Shown here: piece after piece, positions 54,404 to 61,841 of the stretch
How positions within the stretch are numbered: position 1 is the stretch's first letter
Layout: each line of letters opens with the position of its first letter
From: Allobosea sp. OK403
Lineage (GTDB): Bacteria; Pseudomonadota; Alphaproteobacteria; Rhizobiales; Beijerinckiaceae
Assembly: GCF_900113835.1 (NCBI RefSeq)
Contig: NZ_FOQV01000011.1
Span: 114,012-178,011, forward strand
DNA length: 64,000 bases
Direction: 5' to 3'
Notes under the pieces: model-generated
Databases searched by the model: none
Seen by the model: only the letters and a program-made list of their open reading frames with translations
Told to the model about the DNA's origin: nothing
Program-made: the position numbers and the translations under genes

Positions 54404-55861
54404 TCACAACCCGGGCAGCGGATCGGGTGTCGTCGCCATGCGCGCTGGCTCCGCATGGCTGACGAGCCGGCAGACCTGCGGGCGGGCGATCCGGACCGCG
54501 CGTTCGATCGCGTCGACGGCGGCGTGGACGGCCGCGACATCGAGCGCGGGGTCGACGCGGCAGTGGTAGTTCACCACCAGCCCGTTCTCAGTCTGGCGCA
54601 CGCGGACGCTGTGAATGTCGTGGATGGGCCCGCCGAGTTTTGAGGCTTCGCCCGCCAGGGCCTTGCCGATATCCTCGACCGTCTCCCAGGCAGCGTTGTG
54701 ACCTGCCGGCGCGCCGGTCTCCATCGGCTCGATATGGGTCTCGACCTCGGTTTCGCCGCCGAATTCCTCCCGGATCGCCGCCTCCAGCCGGGTCGCGATG
54801 TCATGCGCTTCGCCCAGCGGCAATTTGGCGTCGACCTCCATGTCGAGGCTCACCGAGAGCCGCCCGCCAATGGTGTGGACGGTGACGTGATGCACCGGGA
54901 TCTTGAGCTTGAGCGCGATCAGCAGCACCTTCTCCAGCGCGGTCTCGTCATCGACCTGGATCGGGTTGGCGGCGATGGTGATCTCGGCGCCGGGCTCCTC
55001 CTTCTCGACAGCGTCGAGCAGCGCCTGCTTGATCGCCACGACCCGGTCGAGCGGCAAGGTGCGGGAGACGCGGATGCCGATCTCGCCATAGGTTCGCCCG
55101 CCGGCCGGGCGGACCCTGATCCAGTCGACCGCCACGATGCCCGGCACGGCGGCCGCGATCTTGTTCAAGCGCTCGCCGACGCCTTCCGGCGCGGCATCCA
55201 TCAAGGTGTCCAGCGTTCGCCGGCCGAGCCGGAAGGCGGAAAAGGCGGTGAAGGCCGCAATCGCGAAGGCGGCGATCGTGTCGGCGCGCGGCGCGCCGGC
55301 CCAGACGCCGATGAGGCCGGCCAGCACCAGCGCGGAGCCGACGAAATCCGCCGAGAAATGCGTCGCCTCGCCGGCCAGCGCTTCGCTGCCGGTCTCCTTG
55401 GCGACGCGGCTCAGCGAGCGCCAGCGCAAAGCGTCGACCGTCATCGAGAGCAGCATCACGCCGATGACCACGGGCGTGACGGCGACATATTCGGCGATGC
55501 CGAGCCAGAGTCGCGAGCCGGCCTCCCAGAGGATGGCGCCGGCGAGCGTGAACAGGATCGCGGTTTCGACCAGCGCAGCCAGCGCCTCGAGCTTGCCATG
55601 GCCGTAATGGTGCTGCTCATCCGCCGGCTTGTCGGCGGCATGGACGGCAAACCAGGTGAACAGGGTCGAGCCGATATCGACCAGGCCCTGGAGGGCGTCG
55701 GTCAGCAGGGCCAGCGAGCCCGAGATCAGCGCCGCCACGACCTTCGCGGCCGTGAGCAGGATGGTGGCCATCACCGACAGCATCGCCGCGCGGCGCTTGA
55801 TCGCGCTGATCTGCAGGGCGGTCGGCGCCGGCCGCTCGTCTGCGTCGTCCGTTCTCGTCAT
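54404..55861 (-). CDS. Cation diffusion facilitator transporter with extended C-terminus
   Basis: 485 residues. Six membrane helices; metal site motifs LTDALQGLVDIGS (helix 2) and EATHFSADFVGS (helix 5), plus HHYGHGKLEALAA between. CDF proteins export Zn, Fe, Mn or Co in exchange for protons. A standard cytoplasmic ferredoxin-like domain (VRPAGGRTYGEIGIRV) is followed by more similar segments (VTVHTIGGRLSVSLDMEV, DIHSVRVRQTENGLVVN), making the tail much longer than the usual ~300-residue protein. The metal is not evident. Confidence 0.9.
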   Translation of the reverse strand: MTRTDDADERPAPTALQISAIKRRAAMLSVMATILLTAAKVVAALISGSLALLTDALQGLVDIGSTLFTWFAVHAADKPADEQHHYGHGKLEALAALVETAILFTLAGAILWEAGSRLWLGIAEYVAVTPVVIGVMLLSMTVDALRWRSLSRVAKETGSEALAGEATHFSADFVGSALVLAGLIGVWAGAPRADTIAAFAIAAFTAFSAFRLGRRTLDTLMDAAPEGVGERLNKIAAAVPGIVAVDWIRVRPAGGRTYGEIGIRVSRTLPLDRVVAIKQALLDAVEKEEPGAEITIAANPIQVDDETALEKVLLIALKLKIPVHHVTVHTIGGRLSVSLDMEVDAKLPLGEAHDIATRLEAAIREEFGGETEVETHIEPMETGAPAGHNAAWETVEDIGKALAGEASKLGGPIHDIHSVRVRQTENGLVVNYHCRVDPALDVAAVHAAVDAIERAVRIARPQVCRLVSHAEPARMATTPDPLPGL

Positions 55862-55893
55862 GGCAAATCCCGTATCGGGCCGTCATCTAGGGT

Positions 55894-55963
55894 CAGAGCA
55901 GGATTTGGGGTCAAAGCAGGACTTGGTCCGAAAACCGGTTCCCACTCTTTGGTGTCATGCTCT
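55894..55963. repeat. Extragenic palindrome, family D
   Basis: AGAGCAGGATTTGGGGTC, then GTCCGAAAACCGGTTCCCAC, closing with GTCATGCTCT. It lies between the CDF gene and the glyoxalase gene and is related to 19367-19417. Confidence 0.75.
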
Positions 55964-56037
55964 AGGAATGCGCAGGGTTTGGCCCGATCCGAGATCGAGA
56001 TCAACCCGCCCATGATCGAAACAAGAGGCAGTCCACG

Positions 56038-56487
56038 ATGCGCTATCTCCACACCATGGTCCGCGTCACCGATCTCGACGCGGCGCTCGATTTCTACGTG
56101 ACCAAGTTCGGGCTGGTCGAGACCCGCCGTATCGAGAACGAAAAAGGTCGCTTCACGCTGGTCTTCCTGGCTGCGCCTGACGAGGTCGAGACCGTCAGAG
56201 AGCAGGGCAGCCGCGGCCGTCCGACGCTGGAACTGACTTATAACTGGGATCCGGAAGTCTATACCGGCGGCCGCAATTTCGGTCACCTCGCCTATGAGGT
56301 CGACGATATCTACGCCACCTGCGACAAGCTCATGAAGGCTGGCGTCACGATCAACCGCCCGCCGCGCGACGGCAACATGGCCTTCATCCGCTCGCCCGAC
56401 AACATCTCGATCGAGATCCTGCAGAAGGGCGATCCCAAGCCGCCGGCCGAGCCCTGGACGAGCATGCCGAACACCGGGGCTTGGTGA
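56038..56487 (+). CDS. gloA: Lactoylglutathione lyase (glyoxalase I)
   Basis: 149 residues. The four metal ligands are in place: His 5 (YLHTMVRV), Glu 65 (PTLELTYNW), His 83 (FGHLAYEVDD) and Glu 126 (ISIEILQ). It isomerises the methylglyoxal-glutathione hemithioacetal to S-lactoylglutathione; Ni-type bacterial enzymes have this length. ATG 56038 is the start. The gene is monocistronic, with the vapBC operator immediately downstream. Confidence 0.94.
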   Translation: MRYLHTMVRVTDLDAALDFYVTKFGLVETRRIENEKGRFTLVFLAAPDEVETVREQGSRGRPTLELTYNWDPEVYTGGRNFGHLAYEVDDIYATCDKLMKAGVTINRPPRDGNMAFIRSPDNISIEILQKGDPKPPAEPWTSMPNTGAW

Positions 56488-56500
56488 GGCGCGCGATTGT

Positions 56501-56540
56501 CCCTGATATCAAGCCCTGATATCATAGCTTGATATCAGGG
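56501..56540. promoter_or_regulatory. Putative VapB operator: three copies of CCCTGATATCA
   Basis: CCCTGATATCAAG (56501-56513) and its exact inverse CTTGATATCAGGG (56528-56540) form a 13-bp inverted repeat, with a third direct copy CCCTGATATCA at 56514-56524 between them. It lies 9 bp before the antitoxin ATG, a typical place for autoregulation by a VapBC complex (inference). Confidence 0.8.
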
Positions 56541-56549
56541 GACCTGAGC

Positions 56550-56795
56550 ATGGGAATTCTCATCAGAGATGCGCAGATCGATCGCGACGTCCGCGAACTA
56601 GCCGAACAGGATGGCCTGACGCTTCAAGGCGCGATCGGCTTGGCCGTGCGCCTTGAGCTGGAACGGCGCGCCGAAAGGCGCAAACTCGTCTTCGACGCTG
56701 CCGAGAAAGCGCGCGCCCGTCTGGCGAAGTTCGACCTCAAGGGCGATGGACTGTCTCACAAGGAGTTCTTCGACCGAGAATATGGCGATGCCTGA
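56550..56795 (+). CDS. vapB: VapB-type antitoxin (PSK/Rv0623-like)
   Basis: 81 residues from ATG 56550. The N-terminal part reads as a ribbon-helix-helix-like dimer segment (MGILIRDAQIDRDVRELAEQ), followed by a helical region and an acidic, probably disordered toxin-binding tail (KGDGLSHKEFFDREYGDA). Matches the 'PSK operon' antitoxin class paired with PIN toxins. A three-copy operator lies just upstream. Its TGA shares one base with the toxin ATG. Confidence 0.85.
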   Translation: MGILIRDAQIDRDVRELAEQDGLTLQGAIGLAVRLELERRAERRKLVFDAAEKARARLAKFDLKGDGLSHKEFFDREYGDA

Positions 56796-57223
56796 TGTTT
56801 CTTGATGCCTCGGTGATTTTGGCTGTTCTGCTCCAGGAGCAGGAGGGCGACGCTGCTCTCGAAGCGATTATCGTATCCGCGCGGATCAGATCCTCGGCTT
56901 TGGCGGTATTTGAGGCTTCGTCCCGGCTGGCGAGGCACGGGGCGACGTTCGATGAGGCTTTTGCCACCGTTATGGACTTCATCGGCGATGTGAAGGGCGA
57001 GATCGTTGACATCGGCGAGCCGGCCATGAGGGCCGCCCATGCCTGCGCTGCCCGCTACCATCATCTCACCGGCCACGTCGCCCGTCTCAACATGGGCGAT
57101 TGCTTCGCCTATGCCGCTGCCCGGACGGCGGGGCTTAAGCTCGCCTATAAAGGCAACGACTTCATCCATACCGATATCGACGGGCTGCGTTTCGGGCCGG
57201 AGACCCCGCCGGTTCGCTCATGA
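56795..57223 (+). CDS. vapC: VapC-type PIN-domain toxin
   Basis: 142 residues. PIN ribonuclease with acidic residues Asp 4 (FLDASVIL), Glu 40 (LAVFEASSR), Asp 102 (NMGDCFAYA) and Asp 122 (KGNDFIHTD). These toxins cleave tRNA or rRNA in a Mg-dependent way. ATG 56795 overlaps the antitoxin stop (TGATG). Its own stop overlaps the ATG of a PfkB-family kinase gene, so toxin and kinase are translationally coupled. Confidence 0.9.
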   Translation: MFLDASVILAVLLQEQEGDAALEAIIVSARIRSSALAVFEASSRLARHGATFDEAFATVMDFIGDVKGEIVDIGEPAMRAAHACAARYHHLTGHVARLNMGDCFAYAAARTAGLKLAYKGNDFIHTDIDGLRFGPETPPVRS

Positions 57224-58173
57224 CCGGCGTCTTCTCTCTCGGCATCGCCACGCTCGATTATGTCTACAGCGTCGAGACCATGCCGACGCGCGGCGAAAAA
57301 TATCGCTCGCGCGATCTCGCCGTGGTCGGCGGCGGCTGCGCCGGCAATGCCTCGGTCGCGATCGCGCGGCTCGGCGGCCGTTCATGGCTGGCGACGCGGC
57401 TCGCCGATGATCTGACCGGGGACCAGATCGTCGCCGAGCTCAGAGGCGAGGGCGTCGACACCAGCTTCTCCCTCCGCGCGCCGGGCCTGCGCTCGCCGGT
57501 CTCCGCCATCCTGGTCGATGCCGAAGGCGAGCGCATGGTGATCTCCTATTCCGACCCCGCCATGCCGGTGACGACGGATTGGCTGCCTGGGAACCTGCCG
57601 GAGGGGGCGGGCGCGGTGCTGGCGGATACGCGTTGGGGCGAGGGGGCGCTCGCCGCCCTGGCCCTGGCGCGCAAGGCCGGCCTCCCAGGCGTGCTCGACG
57701 CCGACCGCAAGCCGCCTCATCCCGATCTCGTCGCGACCGCGAGCCATGTCGCCTTCAGCGCGCAGGCGCTGCGCGAATTGTCGGAGGAGGAGGATCCGCG
57801 TCTCGGCCTCGCCAAGATCGCCCGCAATGCCGAGACTTGGCTTGCCAAGACCTGGCTTGCCAAGACCTGGCTTGCCAAGACCTGGCTTGCCAAGACTTGG
57901 CTTGCAGTGACGCTCGGCAAGGAGGGCGTGCTCTTCGTCGAGGATGGCAAGATCGCGCATATCCCCGCCTTTCCCGTCGCGGCGGTCGATACGCTGGGCG
58001 CCGGCGATGTCTGGCACGGCGCCTTCGCGCTGGCGCTGGCGGAGGGGCAGGACGAGCGCGCGGCGATCCGTTTCGCCTCGGCGACCGCCGCGATCAAATG
58101 CACGCGCTTCGGCGGCCGTGCTGGCGCACCGCGGCGCGAGGAGGTCGAGCACTTTCTGGCGCAGGCGAGCTGA
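57220..58173 (+). CDS. PfkB-family carbohydrate kinase with an in-frame 5-residue repeat
   Basis: 317 residues. Ribokinase fold: N-terminal VVGGGCAGNASVAIARLG, C-terminal catalytic DTLGAGDVWHGAF with the base Asp about 263. The sugar cannot be assigned. Residues about 206-230 are five tandem TWLAK-type units (TWLA five times) from a 15-bp DNA repeat placed just before the core strand VTLGKEGVLF, adding about 20 residues relative to a normal member. The ATG overlaps the vapC stop. Whether the enzyme still folds is uncertain. Confidence 0.87.
   Translation: MTGVFSLGIATLDYVYSVETMPTRGEKYRSRDLAVVGGGCAGNASVAIARLGGRSWLATRLADDLTGDQIVAELRGEGVDTSFSLRAPGLRSPVSAILVDAEGERMVISYSDPAMPVTTDWLPGNLPEGAGAVLADTRWGEGALAALALARKAGLPGVLDADRKPPHPDLVATASHVAFSAQALRELSEEEDPRLGLAKIARNAETWLAKTWLAKTWLAKTWLAKTWLAVTLGKEGVLFVEDGKIAHIPAFPVAAVDTLGAGDVWHGAFALALAEGQDERAAIRFASATAAIKCTRFGGRAGAPRREEVEHFLAQAS
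57832..57904. repeat. 15-bp minisatellite inside the PfkB kinase gene
   Basis: CTTGCCAAGACCTGG is repeated at 57841, 57856 and 57871, with a fourth unit ending ACTTGG at 57886-57900, flanked by the partial GAGACTTGG and CTTGCA. The frame is kept, and the units are nearly identical, so the expansion is recent. Confidence 0.9.
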
Positions 58174-58289
58174 GCGCCGCTCTGTGGCGAGACGCTGCCT
58201 GAAATTTAGGCAGGCGGGCTCGCGCAAGCCCTTGCCCGGACAAGAGCCGCACGGAAGATTGGCGGCGTTCGCTCGTTTCAAGGTTTGCC

Positions 58290-59141
58290 ATGTTCGCGCC
58301 GCTCGTGCCGGCAGCCAGTGACCCGCTCCTGCCGGCCTATGTGCGGGCCGATGGTGGCGTGCGATTGCGCTTCGGCCGGGTTGGGGCGCGGACGCATCGT
58401 CTCGAACTGGCGGAATCCGGCGGGTACCGCGCCCGCTTTCCCACGACCTTCGATGCAAGCTGCGAGGCCGTGCTGATCAACACCGGCGGCGGCATGGCCG
58501 GCGGTGACGCGATGCGGGTCGCAGCCGTGCTGGAGGCGGGCAGCGACGCGGTCATCACCAGCCAGGCCGCCGAGAAGATCTATCGCAGCCAGGGCACTGA
58601 GACCCGCATCGAGACGGGCCTCACGCTCAAGGCGGGGGCGAGCCTGGCCTGGCTGCCGCAGGAAAGCATCCTGTTTTCGGGCGCGCGGCTCGCACGCAAC
58701 CTGACGATCGATCTCGCGGCGGATGCAAGGCTGGTCGCCTGCGAGTCGGTCTTCTTCGGCCGCAGCGCCATGGGCGAGGCGATGCTGCGCGGCTCGCTGC
58801 GCGATCGCTGGCGCATCCGGCGCGAGGGCAGGCTGGTCTTCGCCGATGATCTGCGGCTCGAAGGGGCAATGGCTGCGAGCCTTTCGCGCCCGGCGATCGC
58901 GGCTGGCGCGCGCGCCTGCGCCACGCTGGTAGCGGCAGGCCCTGAGCATCTGGCGAGGCTTGATGATCTGCGCGGGCTGCTCGCGGACGCCCTTCCCGAT
59001 GTCGAGGCGGGCGCCGGCATCGTCTCCGATCTGCTGGTGATCCGTCTGCTCTCTCCAGATGCGCAGGCGCTCCGTCGCGTCCTCGTCACGCTGCTCGGGC
59101 ATTTGACCGGTCGTGCGCTGCCGCGCACCTGGTCAATTTGA
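58290..59141 (+). CDS. ureD: Urease accessory protein UreD
   Basis: 283 residues. UreD/UreH scaffold that binds apo-urease with UreF and UreG during nickel insertion. Conserved blocks are visible: VLINTGGGMAGGDAMRVAAV, ITSQAAEKIYRS, WLPQESILFSGARLARN and CESVFFGRSAMGE. It starts the urease cluster; the acidic protein gene starts 10 bp after its stop. ATG 58290 is used. Confidence 0.93.
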   Translation: MFAPLVPAASDPLLPAYVRADGGVRLRFGRVGARTHRLELAESGGYRARFPTTFDASCEAVLINTGGGMAGGDAMRVAAVLEAGSDAVITSQAAEKIYRSQGTETRIETGLTLKAGASLAWLPQESILFSGARLARNLTIDLAADARLVACESVFFGRSAMGEAMLRGSLRDRWRIRREGRLVFADDLRLEGAMAASLSRPAIAAGARACATLVAAGPEHLARLDDLRGLLADALPDVEAGAGIVSDLLVIRLLSPDAQALRRVLVTLLGHLTGRALPRTWSI

Positions 59142-59151
59142 GGAGAGCATC

Positions 59152-59490
59152 ATGCTGGCGATCCACGGTCTGAAATGCATCTATGACACCGGCGCGCGCG
59201 GATGGGCGGTCGAGCTCGCTCTGAGCGGCGAGGGCGAGGAGGCGGTGCGCCGCTTCGATGTCGACGGTCCCGATGATGCGGAGATGCTGATCGAAGCCTT
59301 CGACGAATCGACCTCCAGCACCTTCGACCCCGCCACCGGCGAGATCATCTTCGCCTATGAGTACGCCGAGCTTGACGGCGATGAGGACGAGGACGACGAG
59401 TCCGAGGAAGACGGCGACGAAGATGAAGACGACGAGGAGGTCGCCGAAGACGAGACCTCCGAGCATGAAGACGAAAAGGTGAAGGCATGA
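59152..59490 (+). CDS. Very acidic protein within the urease cluster, unknown
   Basis: 112 residues from ATG 59152, preceded by AGGAG. The first 70 residues form a plausible fold (MLAIHGLKCIYDTGARGWAV, DGPDDAEMLIEAFDES); the last 40 are almost only Asp and Glu (GDEDEDDESEEDGDEDEDDE). Hypothetical genes between urease genes are common in Hyphomicrobiales. A metal-buffering or nickel-handling role can be imagined but nothing in the sequence proves it. It overlaps the ureAB fusion by four bases. Confidence 0.7.
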   Translation: MLAIHGLKCIYDTGARGWAVELALSGEGEEAVRRFDVDGPDDAEMLIEAFDESTSSTFDPATGEIIFAYEYAELDGDEDEDDESEEDGDEDEDDEEVAEDETSEHEDEKVKA

Positions 59491-60107
59491 ATCTGACGCC
59501 GCGCGAAAAGGACAAGCTGCTCGTCGCCATGGCTGCCATGGTGGCGCGGCGAAGGCTCGAGCGCGGCGTCAAGCTGAACTATCCCGAAGCCGTCGCGCTC
59601 ATCACCGACTACGTCGTCGAAGGTGCGCGCGACGGCAGATCGGTCGCCGATCTGATGGAGGCCGGTGCCCATGTCATCACGGCCGACCAGGTCATGGACG
59701 GCATCGCCGAGCTGATCCACGACGTCCAGGTCGAGGCGACCTTTCCCGACGGCACCAAGCTCGTCACCGTGCATGAGCCGATCCGCGGCTCGGCCGGCAG
59801 GCTCAAGCCCGGCGAGGTCACGACATTGCCGGGCGACCTGATCATGAATGAGGGCCGCGAGAGCCTGACGCTCACGGTCGCCAATTCAGGCGACCGTCCG
59901 ATCCAGATCGGCTCGCATTATCATTTCTACGAGGCCAACCCGGCGCTGCGCTTCGAGCGCGACAAGGCACGCGGCTTCCGGCTCGACATCCCGGCCGGTA
60001 CGGCGGTGCGCTTCGAGCCCGGCCAGACCCGCGAGGTGAGATTGGTGGCGCTCAGTGGCAAGCGCGAGGTCTATGGTTTCCGCCAGGATGTGATGGGCAA
60101 GCTTTGA
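59487..60107 (+). CDS. ureA: Fused urease gamma-beta subunit (UreA-UreB)
   Basis: 206 residues: residues 1-100 are the gamma subunit (LTPREKDKLLVAMAAMVARR, ITDYVVEGARDGRSVADLM, VQVEATFPDGTKLVTVHEPI); from about 107 the beta subunit follows (KPGEVTTLPGDLIMNEG, IQIGSHYHFYEANPALRFER, IPAGTAVRFEPGQ). Gamma-beta fusion is known in Helicobacter and some alphaproteobacteria. It pairs with UreC (61842-63578), although DUF1003 and a toxin-antitoxin pair are inserted between them. The ATG overlaps the upstream stop. Confidence 0.95.
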   Translation: MNLTPREKDKLLVAMAAMVARRRLERGVKLNYPEAVALITDYVVEGARDGRSVADLMEAGAHVITADQVMDGIAELIHDVQVEATFPDGTKLVTVHEPIRGSAGRLKPGEVTTLPGDLIMNEGRESLTLTVANSGDRPIQIGSHYHFYEANPALRFERDKARGFRLDIPAGTAVRFEPGQTREVRLVALSGKREVYGFRQDVMGKL

Positions 60108-60128
60108 ACGGGCTGATTGGTATTGATA

Positions 60129-60983
60129 ATGAGTGATATCCTGAACGAAGCCGAGCTGCCGCCGGCCGCGACGGTGGCGCAGCTCAGCAAGAAAAAGGGC
60201 GTCTGCGCGCTCACCGGCGTCGAGATGGCGCGCAAGAATCTTGTCGTCCTCGACAGCCTGCGGCCGACGCTGGTCGAGCACATCAGGCGTGATTTTCCCG
60301 ATCTCGAAGACCACAGCCTGATCAGCGTCAAGGAGCTGGCGCGCTATCGCACGCGCTATGTCGAGGAAATCCTGCGCGAGGAGCACGGCGAATATTCCGA
60401 TCTCGACCGCGAGGTCGCCGAGAGCATCGCGCGGCAGGAGACGATCGCCGAGAACATCGAGGAGGATTTCGAAGAGCATCGCACACTGGGCGAGCGCCTC
60501 TCCGACGGTCTCGCCAAGTTCGGTGGCTCCTGGTCCTTCCTGATCAGCTTCGGCCTGGTGCTGGTCGTCTGGATGGCGATCAATGCGATCGTCGGCGAGG
60601 GCAAGGCCTTCGATCCCTATCCCTTCATCCTGCTCAATCTCGTGCTGTCCTGCATTGCCGCAATCCAGGCGCCGATCATCATGATGAGCCAGAAGCGGCA
60701 GGAGGAGAAAGATCGCCTGCGCTCCTCCAACGACTATCAGGTCAATCTCAAGGCCGAACTCGAAATCCGCCATCTCCACGAGAAGATGGACCACCTCATC
60801 ACGCGGCAATGGCAGCGCCTGGCCGAGATCCAGCAGGTGCAGCTCGAATTGCTGCAGGATCAGCAGTCGATGAAGCCGAAACGGCCGAAGGTGGTGGTCA
60901 GGAAGGCGAAGAAGAAACCGAAGCCGAAGCCGGCTCTTGCCGACACGCCGGACGCCGGATCGACCGGGCTGGAGAATTCTTGA
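60129..60983 (+). CDS. DUF1003 membrane protein
   Basis: 284 residues from ATG 60129. A cytoplasmic N-terminal part (KKKGVCALTGVEMARKNLVV) is followed by two membrane helices (about 137-157, 168-190: SFLISFGLVLVVWMAIN, FILLNLVLSCIAAIQAPIIM) and a coiled, basic tail (RPKVVVRKAKKKPKPKPA). This is the DUF1003 layout; the role is unknown. It sits between ureAB and ureC, so it shares the urease context without being an urease gene. Confidence 0.85.
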   Translation: MSDILNEAELPPAATVAQLSKKKGVCALTGVEMARKNLVVLDSLRPTLVEHIRRDFPDLEDHSLISVKELARYRTRYVEEILREEHGEYSDLDREVAESIARQETIAENIEEDFEEHRTLGERLSDGLAKFGGSWSFLISFGLVLVVWMAINAIVGEGKAFDPYPFILLNLVLSCIAAIQAPIIMMSQKRQEEKDRLRSSNDYQVNLKAELEIRHLHEKMDHLITRQWQRLAEIQQVQLELLQDQQSMKPKRPKVVVRKAKKKPKPKPALADTPDAGSTGLENS

Positions 60984-60996
60984 ATCGCTGGTTATT

Positions 60997-61020
60997 CCTT
61001 ACTTTTCGTGATAAGTAAGG
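60997..61020. promoter_or_regulatory. Inverted repeat upstream of the AbrB-type antitoxin
   Basis: CCTTACTT, 8-base spacer, AAGTAAGG: a perfect 8-bp inverted repeat 24 bp before the antitoxin ATG at 61045. A likely self-binding operator (inference). Confidence 0.65.
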
Positions 61021-61044
61021 CGTAGGCAATTTTGGAATGGCGAC

Positions 61045-61332
61045 ATGGCGAGTTTCGAGGCGCGGGTGAGTTCGAAGGGGCAGCTGACGATTCCAGTCGA
61101 GCTGCGGCGTGACTGGAACCTCCAGGAAGGCGACCTGATCGAATTCACGCGCTTGGCGGATGGCCGCGTGATGGTGCGGCCTCGCAATCTGCCGGTTACG
61201 GCGCTCTTCGGCCTGTTGTCCCATCTCAAGGCCGATCCCGCTTATGCAAGCGACGATGAGGCGATCGCGGCTCAAGTCGTCATGGACGATGAGGCTACCA
61301 TGACGGTGCGCAAGCGCTCCCGTGCAGCTTGA
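61045..61332 (+). CDS. AbrB/MazE-family antitoxin
   Basis: 95 residues. The swapped-hairpin DNA-binding motif is at the N-terminus: RVSSKGQLTIPVELRRDW then LQEGDLIEFTRLADGRVMV. The tail (ASDDEAIAAQVVMDDEATM) probably wraps the PIN toxin. It pairs with the gene that overlaps its stop. An inverted repeat lies just upstream. Confidence 0.88.
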   Translation: MASFEARVSSKGQLTIPVELRRDWNLQEGDLIEFTRLADGRVMVRPRNLPVTALFGLLSHLKADPAYASDDEAIAAQVVMDDEATMTVRKRSRAA

Positions 61333-61724
61333 TTGGTGTCGATACGAATATTCTGTTGCGGGCGCTTATGGACGATGATCCCGTCCAGTCGCCTGCCGCG
61401 CGCGCCTATCTGAACCACCTCGCGCCGGCTCGCCCAGGCTATGTGAATCTCATCGTCCTGGCGGAGTTGACCTGGACTTTGAGGAGCAGGTTCAAGGCGA
61501 ATCTCGCTGATGTTCTGTTGGCCGTAGAGGCCTTGCTGGACAACGCTGTTCTGGTCATCGAAGCGCGTGAAAGCGTGGCGGAGGCGGTCGAGATCGCCCG
61601 GTCGGGCCGATCCAGTTTCAGCGACGCCATGATCGGGCTCGTCAACCGGCACGCTGGATGCATGGAGACGATGACATTCGATCGCGGCGCTCCGTCGGAG
61701 GCCGGTTTTACGGTTTTAACTTAG
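61329..61724 (+). CDS. PIN-domain toxin (VapC-like)
   Basis: 131 residues. Acidic site: Asp 5 (GVDTNILLRA), Glu 46 (LAELTWTL), Asp 99 (SFSDAMIGL) and Asp 118 (TFDRGAP). The start must be TTG 61329, sharing four bases with the antitoxin stop (TTGA), since no ATG or GTG fits. It lies between ureAB/DUF1003 and ureC. It is a different family branch from the vapC at 56795. Confidence 0.88.
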   Translation: MIGVDTNILLRALMDDDPVQSPAARAYLNHLAPARPGYVNLIVLAELTWTLRSRFKANLADVLLAVEALLDNAVLVIEARESVAEAVEIARSGRSSFSDAMIGLVNRHAGCMETMTFDRGAPSEAGFTVLT

Positions 61725-61824
61725 AGCAATTTCCGATCCGATTGGATCGTTCAATTGCTCTAGGACTTTGTTTTAACGCATTTTCTTCACGCGAACCGGT
61801 GTCCATTTCGCTCGAAAATGCTCT
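61723..61824. repeat. Hairpin plus family D repeat before ureC
   Basis: AGAGCAAT and ATTGCTCT (61723-61761) form one hairpin whose loop includes GATCCGATTGGATC; it is followed by TTGTTTTAACGCATTTTC and GCGAACCGGTGTCCATTTC ending GCTCT. It overlaps the toxin stop and ends 17 bp before ureC. Confidence 0.8.
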
Positions 61825-61841
61825 AGCCTGAGGTCCGCCCG

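Noticed and set aside
59390..59480. GAC/GAA-rich repeat
   Set aside because: It encodes the Asp/Glu tail of the acidic protein; no separate repeat unit.
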